DNA of 6,498 nucleotides, taken from contig CALGOL010000559.1 of the NCBI GenBank assembly GCA_937960755.1, positions 1 through 6,498 on the forward strand. Direction: 5' to 3'. The notes below the pieces were generated by a model. That model ran no database searches. It was not told the origin of the DNA and saw only the letters and a program-made list of their open reading frames with translations. The position numbers and the translations under genes are program-made. The stretch is from an uncultured Azospirillum sp. Lineage in GTDB: Bacteria; Pseudomonadota; Alphaproteobacteria; Azospirillales; Azospirillaceae. Positions 1 to 5,805 of this stretch are shown one piece after another (positions within the stretch are counted from its first letter, which is position 1; each line of letters opens with the position of its first letter).

Positions 1-593
1 GCGTCGGCCACCGGCTGCAAGCGTTCGGCGTCAAGCCGCGCCGCCAGCCGGGCGAAATGCATCTGCAAGGCGGCGGTCAGCAGCACATGGGACGCCAGCG
101 CTTGGGACGCCAGCGCGTTTTCCGGCATCTCGCCGAACAGCGCGTTTTCCGCTTGGAGCCGCGACTTGTCCGCCGCTTGAGCGCGCAGCGCCGCCGCGGT
201 TTCCCGCGGCGCGTCGGCGATGTCGGACGCCAACAGCCGATCCAGAAAAGCCGCTAACGTCGCATCGAACACGCCGTCCAGCGCAACTTGACCGCTGGAA
301 GCCGGCGGCATGGCGTTGTCATAGGCCAAAGCCACGGCGGCGGGGTCGAGCGGCGACGGTTCCGGCAAGCCCTTTAGCGCGTCGTTTTGCGCTTGGGACA
401 GGGACGCCAGGAAAGTCAGATAGGGTTCAAGCTGATGCCCCGGCGCCAGGGCGCGGAAACGCTCGGCGCGGCGCAGGAACAAAGTGGCGGGATTGGGCAG
501 GATGGCGAAGGGCGGGGCCGCGGCTTCGCCGATGCTCATGGGTTCCGGGGGAACGGCGCCCCCCGGCAATGTTGGAGAACCGGCACGCGGCAT
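1..593 (-). CDS. fdhE: Formate dehydrogenase accessory protein FdhE, N-terminal part (cut by window edge)
   Basis: FdhE is a cytoplasmic rubredoxin-like protein needed for assembly of active membrane-bound formate dehydrogenases. About 197 codons are present and the reading frame is open to the left edge. The segment LFLRRAERFRAL followed by EPYLTFLASLSQAQ matches from memory the E. coli FdhE stretch LYNRRAERLREL...GDYLRFAALIAHAQ. The last residues, ARLDAERLQPVADA, are what usually precedes the CxxC zinc/iron-binding motifs, so those lie outside the window. Placement downstream of the structural genes copies E. coli fdoGHI-fdhE. The start is uncertain. ATG at 593 has AAGGG 10 bases upstream and gives a Pro-rich leader before SIGEAAAPPF, as I recall for other proteobacterial FdhE. 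ATG at 539 (MSIGEAAAPP) has only a weak GGAA. Short internal duplications occur near 88-151. Confidence 0.88.
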   Translation of the reverse strand, partial: MPRAGSPTLPGGAVPPEPMSIGEAAAPPFAILPNPATLFLRRAERFRALAPGHQLEPYLTFLASLSQAQNDALKGLPEPSPLDPAAVALAYDNAMPPASSGQVALDGVFDATLAAFLDRLLASDIADAPRETAAALRAQAADKSRLQAENALFGEMPENALASQALASHVLLTAALQMHFARLAARLDAERLQPVAD

Positions 594-654
594 CTGCCTA
601 TGACCCTTATGTTGTTGAATTGGTTGGCAGGGCAATCGCCCGAGAGGATTAAAG

Positions 655-694
655 CCCTTCTCCCCTTGCGGGAGAAGGGTTGGGATGAGGGGTG
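655..694 (+). repeat. Dispersed REP-like repeat unit A (hairpin plus TGAGGGGTG tail)
   Basis: This holds a perfect 10-bp stem, CCCTTCTCCC at 655-664 and GGGAGAAGGG at 670-679, around a 5-base loop, followed by TTGGGATGAGGGGTG. It is the mirror partner of unit B at 735-786, with which it shares a 16-base core (660-675, matching 767-782 inverted). Units of this CCCTCTCCC/GGGAGAGGG plus GGGTGAGGG type are, as I recall, scattered in many copies in proteobacterial genomes. It lies between fdnI and fdhE. No transposase or target duplication is visible. Confidence 0.75.
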
Positions 695-734
695 AACGTT
701 AGCCAGATAGGACTTTTCCGGCCATCCGGCCGTA

Positions 735-786
735 CACCCCCTCACCCTGAGCCTTCGGCTCTTCCCTCTCCCGCAAGGGGAGAGGG
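735..786 (-). repeat. Dispersed REP-like repeat unit B (inverted partner of unit A)
   Basis: This holds a perfect 9-bp stem, CCCTCTCCC at 764-772 and GGGAGAGGG at 778-786, with a GCAAG loop. Read on the minus strand it is followed by a second small hairpin (GAGCC/GGCTC, 749-761) and then AGGGTGAGGGGGTG. Compared with unit A it carries the extra small hairpin. It begins only about 20 bases after the fdnI stop codon, so it would form in the fdn mRNA. It could stall exonucleases or lower expression of fdhE relative to fdnGHI. T residues follow the stem only on the plus strand (787-790), so it is not a canonical terminator for the fdn operon. Confidence 0.75.
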
Positions 787-806
787 TTTTCAGCCGCCAA
801 AAAACC

Positions 807-1493
807 TTACTTCCCGTCCGACTTTTTTCCGTCGGCCGCCACCTCCTCCCGCAGCCAGCGGCGATGATGGCGCCACGCCCAGCCGCCCGTGACCGAGCCG
901 CGCATCATGGCGCGCACCGTGCCCTTGACCCACAAGGCGGCGTAGACATGCACGATCCAAATCAAGATCGCGCCGATCGCCGCCACCGCATGGACAAGGA
1001 TCGCCAAGCGCTTTTGATCGATGGTGAAGGATATGCCGAAGGTTTCCTTCAAGAACGCATGCTGGGAGTCCCAAGCGCCGACGCCGCTGATGAACAACAC
1101 CACGATCAGCAGCGACATGCCCCAGAACACCAGCTTTTGCCCGGCGTTGTACTTGCCGCACTCCGGCAGATCCTCCTCATGACCGGCCAGCACGCTGCGC
1201 AGCCGGCCCAACCAAACATTATCGGTCCTCTCCCACAAGTTAAGCCGCCAGAAGCGCAAGAACAGCCCCGTGAAGCCCAGCAGCAGCACGACGCCGATCC
1301 AGGGATGAACCATCCGGGTGTACTCCCCGCCGCCGAACAAGGCGGTGAGGAAGAAAAGCGCCGGATGGAACAGCGCCAAACCGCTCACCGCGAGCAGGAT
1401 GAGACTGCCGGCGGTGATCCAGTGATTGACGCGGGCGCCCGCCGAGTAACGAGTGACGGTGGTCGGTTCTTCGACGTAATGGGTCGTCGTCAT
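807..1493 (-). CDS. fdnI: Formate dehydrogenase-N gamma subunit, membrane cytochrome b556
   Basis: This is the membrane anchor that takes electrons from the beta subunit through two b-type hemes to quinone. It has 228 residues against 217 for E. coli FdnI. Four hydrophobic segments are visible at about 24-50, 62-82, 120-140 and 163-188. Histidines at 24 (RVNHW), 63 (VHPW), 168 (LVHAV) and 182 (IVHVYAALW) have nearly the spacing of the four heme ligands of FdnI (18, 57, 155 and 169 in E. coli, from memory), so both hemes are probably bound. The conserved tail WVKGTVRAMMRGSVT follows the last helix. ATG at 1493 overlaps the fdxH stop by four bases (ATGA), and AGGAGG lies 7 bases upstream, which fixes the start and suggests translational coupling. 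The C-terminus is basic and cytoplasmic by family topology. Confidence 0.95.
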   Translation of the reverse strand: MTTTHYVEEPTTVTRYSAGARVNHWITAGSLILLAVSGLALFHPALFFLTALFGGGEYTRMVHPWIGVVLLLGFTGLFLRFWRLNLWERTDNVWLGRLRSVLAGHEEDLPECGKYNAGQKLVFWGMSLLIVVLFISGVGAWDSQHAFLKETFGISFTIDQKRLAILVHAVAAIGAILIWIVHVYAALWVKGTVRAMMRGSVTGGWAWRHHRRWLREEVAADGKKSDGK

Positions 1494-2392
1494 TTCCCGC
1501 CCTCCTTCAGCTTGACGGCGGCTTCCTCATCTTCCTTCGACACCCGGTTCGGCCCATTCACCACATAGTGCATGAACCCGAAGAAGGCGGCGAAGCCGAT
1601 GCCGATCAGACCGACGTTCTTGGCCGCGCCCTTCCACAGCTCGACAAGCGGGCTGATGCGCGGCTGGTTGGGCAAGCCGGCGTAAAGCTGCGGCTGGTCG
1701 GCGTGGTGCAGCACGTACATGACGTGCGTGCCGCCCACCCCCGGCGGGTCGTACAACCCGGCGTTTTTGTAGCCGCGCGACTTCAAATCGGCGACCCGGC
1801 CTTGCGCGTGGACGATCATGTCCTCTTTCGAGCCGAACACCAGCGCTTGCGTCGGGCAGGCTTTGACGCACGCCGGGGCCTGGCCGACCGCGACCCGGTC
1901 GGAACAGAGCGTGCATTTGTAAGCCTTATTATCGGTTTGGGAAATCCGCGGGATGTTGAACGGACATCCCTTCACGCAATAACCGCAACCGATGCAGTTT
2001 TCCGATACGAAATCGACGATGCCGTTGGAGTATTGGACGATCGCCCCCGGCGACGGGCAGGCTTTCAGACAGCCCGGATCGCTGCAATGCATGCAGCCGT
2101 CCTTGCGAATCAGCCATTCCAGATCGCCGGTGTCGGGGTTGTCCCGCTCCGTGTAGCGCATCATGGTCCAGGTGCTGGGCGAAAGGTCGCCGGGATTGTC
2201 GTAATACCCGTGAACCTCGCCCACTTCGGCGCGCAGGTCGTTCCATTCCATGCACGCCACTTGGCACGCCTTGCAGCCGATGCATTTGGAAATGTCGATC
2301 AGCTTCGACACCTCCAAGGTTTGCCGCGCCGCGGGCGGCGTGCCGGCGGTGGCGGACCGGCGTTTCAGATCAAGGGATTGCAATGTCGCCAT
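1490..2392 (-). CDS. fdxH: Formate dehydrogenase-N beta subunit, four [4Fe-4S] clusters
   Basis: This is the electron-transfer subunit between the Mo/Sec alpha subunit and the cytochrome b gamma subunit (also named FdnH/FdoH). It has 300 residues, close to 294 in E. coli. Four cysteine groups are visible: 37/40/43/47 (CIGCKACQVAC), 100/103/108/112, 133/136/139/143 (CIGCGYCVKGC) and 160/163/175/179. All sixteen ligands are present. A single hydrophobic helix at about 257-277 (GLIGIGFAAFFGFMHYVV) anchors it to the membrane, followed by a charged tail. It has no Tat signal of its own; in this family it is exported together with the alpha subunit. The gene starts 15 bases after the fdnG stop, with GGGAGGG at 2401-2407 as ribosome site, 8 bases from ATG. 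It overlaps fdnI at the other end. Confidence 0.96.
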   Translation of the reverse strand: MATLQSLDLKRRSATAGTPPAARQTLEVSKLIDISKCIGCKACQVACMEWNDLRAEVGEVHGYYDNPGDLSPSTWTMMRYTERDNPDTGDLEWLIRKDGCMHCSDPGCLKACPSPGAIVQYSNGIVDFVSENCIGCGYCVKGCPFNIPRISQTDNKAYKCTLCSDRVAVGQAPACVKACPTQALVFGSKEDMIVHAQGRVADLKSRGYKNAGLYDPPGVGGTHVMYVLHHADQPQLYAGLPNQPRISPLVELWKGAAKNVGLIGIGFAAFFGFMHYVVNGPNRVSKEDEEAAVKLKEGGK

Positions 2393-2407
2393 GACGTCAG
2401 CCCTCCC

Positions 2408-5400
2408 TTAAGAGATCGCCGGGCCGCTGGACAGCGGCTCGATGTCGACGAGAAACGCCTTGTACTCCGGCGTTTGCGTGTTGGCGTCGCCGACGAAGGG
2501 CGTCAGCGTGTTGACGCCGAAGCTCTTCTTGGTTTCGCCAACGAAACCGAAGTGAATCGGCATGCCCACGGTGTGCACCTTTTTACCGTCCACGGTCAGC
2601 ACTGGAATGCGCTTGGTGACCACCGCCTTCGCCTTGACCGACCCGCGGTTGGAGAAGACGCGGACCCAGCCGCCGTTTTTAACGCCTTTCTCCTTGGCCA
2701 GCTCCGGCGAAATCTCGACGAAGAATTCCGGCTGGATGATGGCGTTCAGCTTGGCGTGCTTGGTCCAATAATGGAAATGCTCCACCAGACGGTAGGTGGT
2801 GGCGACGTAGGGGAAGTCCTTAACCCCGCCGAACACCTCCATATCGCCCTTGAACACGCGCGCCGCCGGGTTGGTGGGCGTCTTCGGGTGAAGAACGTTG
2901 GTCACCGGGCTTTCAAACGGCTCGTAATGTTCAGGGAACGGCCCTTCCGCCATCAGTTTGCGGGCGAACAGCCGCGAAACGCCTTCCGGGTTCATGATGA
3001 ACGGACCGGCCGACTTTTCCGGGGCCGAAGTCGGTACGAAATCAGGCACGTCGGGACCGACCCAGCGCGACCCGTTCCAGTGAATGTACTGCTTCTTGAC
3101 GCTCCACGGCTTGCCGCTGGGATCGGCCGAGGCGCGGTTGTACAAAATCCGCCGGTTGGCCGGCCAGGTGAAGCCCCACTTGGGATGCACGCCCAAGCCG
3201 CTGGGGTCGGAAGCGTCGCGCCGCGCCGTCAGATTGCCGGCTTCGGTGTAGGCGCCCGAGTAAATCCAGCAAGCGCACATGGTGGAGCCGTCGTCGCGCA
3301 ATTGCGCGAAGCCGTCCACCTGTTCGCCGGCCCGCCGCAGGATCTTGGTCGGGTCGGCCGGGTCTTTCAAATCGACCAGCGCCTTGCCGTTCATTTCTCG
3401 CAACAGCTCGTCCGGGCTAGGGTCGGACGGTTTGATGTAGGTCCAATCAACGCTCATGATCGGTTCCGGCGCGGCGCCGCCCTCCTTGGCGTAGAGGTCG
3501 CGGATGCGCAAGAACAGATCGGCGATGATGACGGTGTCGGTGCGGGCTTCCCCCGGACCGTCCGCCGCCTTCCAGCGCCAATTCAGCGTGCGGCTGGAAT
3601 TGGTGAAACTGCCCTCGTCCTCCGCGAAACAGGTGGCGGGAAGCATGAACACTTCGGTTTGCACCTTGGCGGAATCAATATCGTTGAACTCGCCGTGGTT
3701 TTCCCAGAAGCGCGCGGTCTCCGTCTCCAGCGGGTCGATGGACACCAAGAACTTCAGCTTCGACAAGGCCGCCCGCATCTTGCCCTTGTTCGGCACCGAC
3801 AACAGCGGGTTGAAGCCTTGGCAGACGTAGCCGTTGATCTTGCCCTGATGCATCAGGTCGAACTGGTGCAGCGCGTCGTATGACAAATCGACCTTCGGCA
3901 GCCAAGCGTAGCCGAACTCGTTTTCCGCCGTCGCCGCCTTGCCGTACATCGCCTTCAGCAGGCTGACGTAGAACTTGCCGTAGTTCTGCCAGTAGCTGAT
4001 CTGGTTGGCTTGCAGCGGCCGGAAGTTGCGGTTGCCGAGATGCGCCGACAAGGTCGGCTCGGCGTCGCGCGGCATGCCGAGATAACCCGGCGTGCTTTGC
4101 GACAACAGGCCGATGTCGGTCAGCCCTTGCACGTTGGAATGGCCGCGCAGCGCGTTCACGCCGCCGCCCGGCACGCCCATGTTGCCCAGCATCAATTGCA
4201 GCATGGCCGCGGTGCGGATGGTCTGCGAGCCGTAGCTGTGCTGCGTCCACCCCAGCGCGTACATGATGGTCATCGACTTCTCGCCGTTGCCGGTGGAAGC
4301 GACGTGTTCGCAGACCTTAAGGAACTTCTCCTTCGGCGAGCCGCAGATGCGCTCGACCATTTCCGGGGTATAGCGCGCGACGTGCTGCTTCAGCAGTTGG
4401 AACACCGAACGCGGATGCTCCAGCGTCATGTCGCGGACGGCGAAACCGTCCTCGCCCATCTCATAATCCCAGCTCGCGCGGTCGTAACTGCGCTTTTCCG
4501 CGTTGTAGCCGGAATAGAGCCCCTCTTCCGCGTTGAAGGCGAATTCGTCTTTGACGATGTAGGCGGCGTTGGTGAAATGTTTGACGTAGTCGGCGTGATA
4601 TTTGCCAGTGCTCAGCAAGTAGTTGATGATCCCCAGCAGATAAGCGGTATCCGTTCCCGCCCGGATCGGACAGTACAAGTCGGACACGGCGGCGGAGCGG
4701 GTGAACCGCGGATCCACCACCAACAGCTTGGCGCCCTTATGCGCCTTGGCTTCCGCCACCCATTTAAAGCCGCACGGGTGGGCTTCGGCGGCGTTGCCGC
4801 CCATAATCAGCACCAGATCGGCGTTTTTGATGTCCGTCCAGGAGTTCGTCATCGCACCGCGACCAAATGTCGGAGCCAGACTGGCCACCGTCGGCGCGTG
4901 TCAAATGCGAGCCTGATTTTCCACCAAGACCAAACCCAAACCGCGAACCGTCTTCCAGGTCAGCCAGCCAGCCTCGTTGGACGTGGCGCAGCCGGCCAAA
5001 AAGCCGGTGGTGGGCCAACGGTTGACCGTGACGCCGTCCTTGTTGGCGACAACGAAGTTCTTGTCGCGGTCTTCCTTCATCAGACGCGCGATGCGCTCCA
5101 TCGCCCAATCCCAAGAAACCTGCTTGAATTCCTTGGCGCCGGGGGCGCGATACATCGGATGCTTGACCCGCGTCTTGGCGCGGATGAAGTCCAGCACGCC
5201 GGCGCCCTTGGGACAGAGGGTGCCGCGGTTGACGGGATTGTCCGGGTCGCCTTCGACGTGGAAAATCTCCGACCGGGTGTTCTTCGAACGGTCGCCCAGA
5301 CTGTATAGGATCATGCCGCAACTGACCGAGCAGTAGGGGCAGGTGTTCCGCGTCTCGGTGGCTCTCGCCAGCTTGAAGGGCCGCACGGCCTGCGCCATCG

Positions 5401-5509
5401 CCTCTTCCGCTCCGCCAAAGCCGAATGCTCCGAGCGCTGAACCCGCCGCCCCCACGCCCGACAGCTTCATGAGCTGGCGTCGGGAGAGTTGCATGTTCAT
5501 TGCTTCCAT
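2408..5509 (-). CDS. fdnG: Formate dehydrogenase-N alpha subunit, selenocysteine-containing, Tat-exported
   Basis: This is the catalytic subunit that oxidises formate to CO2, a Mo/W-bis-PGD enzyme of the DMSO reductase family facing the periplasm. Reading through the in-frame TGA at 4901-4903 gives 1033 residues (E. coli FdnG 1015), with Sec at 203 in the context NQARI-Sec-HAPTVASLAP, nearly identical to FdnG. Both sides of the TGA are in one frame with continuous homology, and a SECIS hairpin follows. The N-terminus has a Tat signal, SRRQLMK (Arg10-Arg11), and a hydrophobic stretch ending near AMAQA. Cys57, 60, 64 and 99 (CPYCSVSC...CPKG) bind one [4Fe-4S] cluster. His204 and Arg455 (NALRGHSN) correspond to the catalytic His197 and Arg446 of FdnG. 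In-frame ATGs at 5509, 5500 and 5494 compete as start. The mature protein is unaffected because all precede the Tat motif. Confidence 0.96.
4859..4903 (-). promoter_or_regulatory. Selenocysteine UGA codon and SECIS element
   Basis: The UGA (4903-4901) is followed by a stem-loop of bacterial SECIS type, the site where SelB and Sec-tRNA are recruited. The apical part folds as CGG, bulged U (4887), GGCC, loop AGUCU (4882-4878), GGCU, CCG. The bulged U just below a short apical stem and a loop containing GUCU resemble the E. coli fdhF element (loop GGUCU, bulged U17). Outer pairing of GCG/CC (4897-4893) with GG/CGC (4864-4859) can extend the stem back to near the UGA. The element is coding sequence at the same time. 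Confidence 0.9.
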
Positions 5510-5510
5510 T

Positions 5511-5518
5511 CTCCTCCT
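5511..5518 (-). promoter_or_regulatory. fdnG ribosome binding site with an ambiguous start
   Basis: AGGAGGAG lies on the minus strand here. The consensus AGGAGG (5513-5518) is 3 bases from ATG 5509 and 12 from ATG 5500, while the overlapping GGAG (5511-5514) is 10 bases from ATG 5500. ATG 5494 (MQLSRRQ) is too distant. Neither spacing is ideal. The longest form was annotated, with ATG 5500 (MNMQLSRRQ) equally plausible. Confidence 0.6.
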
Positions 5519-5532
5519 GTTGACACGTCGCC

Positions 5533-5568
5533 GGACGAGGACGACGGCGGCCGCCGGCTCTCTCGTCC
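5533..5568 (-). promoter_or_regulatory. Strong G+C-rich hairpin in the fdnG leader
   Basis: This is a nested inverted repeat. The outer arms are GGACGAG (5533-5539) and CTCGTCC (5562-5568), and the core is a perfect 12-bp palindrome, CGGCGGCCGCCG (5545-5556). If transcription of fdnG starts in the A+T-rich DNA beyond about 5640, this lies in the untranslated leader, about 15 bases ahead of the ribosome site. It would be a stable structure in the mRNA. It has no T run after it, so it is not a terminator. A role in translation control or mRNA stability is inference. Confidence 0.4.
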
Positions 5569-5587
5569 ATCACCGTCGCTCTTCGCC

Positions 5588-5617
5588 TTGGGCGCCCGTT
5601 TGTTTTTGAACGCCCAA
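5588..5617. promoter_or_regulatory. Inverted repeat TTGGGCG-N16-CGCCCAA, possible operator
   Basis: These are perfect 7-bp arms at 5588-5594 and 5611-5617, with half-sites centred about 23 bp apart (roughly two helical turns). It lies between the A+T-rich region and the fdnG start. It could bind a dimeric regulator or form a leader hairpin. The left arm is part of an 8-bp palindrome (GGGCGCCC, 5590-5597), and the right arm is part of a short direct repeat (AACGCC at 5609 and 5616). No known regulator consensus was recognised. Confidence 0.3.
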
Positions 5618-5640
5618 CGCCTCCACGCTTTTTTTGTTTA

Positions 5641-5805
5641 TTCCAAGCTGCGCGCGTTTTGATTGACAAGGCTAACAGATTTCCCGACGCTCTGTAAAGA
5701 ATGCCCAAAGTGCTAAATTAGTTATGGATTAAAACTAAAGCAGGATTTGTTTTGCGATGCAGCATTGCTGCTCTGCACAATATATCAGATTTACCAGGAG
5801 CGATC
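5641..5805. promoter_or_regulatory. A+T-rich divergent promoter region for fdnG and the cysteine desulfurase gene
   Basis: Base composition drops sharply to A+T-rich between the two divergent genes, most clearly at 5690-5790, marking the likely promoter area for both. For the plus-strand gene, TTGCGA (5752-5757), an 18-base spacer and CACAAT (5776-5781) form a weak sigma-70-like pair. For fdnG, TTGTCA (5669-5664, minus) and TTTACA (5697-5692, minus) are possible -35 boxes, but neither has a convincing -10 at proper distance. A dyad GCT-N3-TTAGTT / AACTAA-AGC (5712-5741) and a small hairpin GCAGC-ATT-GCTGC (5759-5771) also lie here. No clear FNR or sigma-54 site was found. Exact promoters are not assigned. 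Confidence 0.45.

Noticed and set aside
655..786. CRISPR array or insertion sequence in the fdnI-fdhE gap
   Set aside because: There are only two inverted units, with no regular spacers, transposase or target duplications.
764..790. Rho-independent terminator for the fdn operon
   Set aside because: The T run follows the stem only on the plus strand. On the minus strand, the direction of fdn transcription, no U tract follows, and fdhE continues the operon.
1568..3883. Long plus-strand open frame (771 codons) antisense to fdxH and fdnG
   Set aside because: It lies opposite clearly conserved genes, is Arg/Val/His-rich with no recognisable domain, and is explained by few stops in the antisense frame of G+C-rich coding DNA. 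The same holds for 4010-5308 (+), 864-1568 (+) and 5791-6414 (-).
5656..5669. FNR box around TTGTCAATCAA (minus strand)
   Set aside because: Only one ATCAA half-site fits; the partner half-site at the required 4-base spacing is absent.
5663..5697. Sigma-70 promoter on the plus strand starting from TTGACA at 5663-5668
   Set aside because: The -35 match is perfect, but no -10-like hexamer lies 16-18 bases downstream; the nearest (TGTAAA at 5692) is 23 bases away.
4764..5708. fdnG as a pseudogene or two separate genes because of the stop at 4901, and a 314-codon minus-strand frame overlapping it
   Set aside because: The stop is TGA in the exact FdnG Sec context with a SECIS hairpin, and both sides are in one frame. 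The overlapping frame is Arg/Gly-rich, shows no family motif and is a shadow of fdnG.
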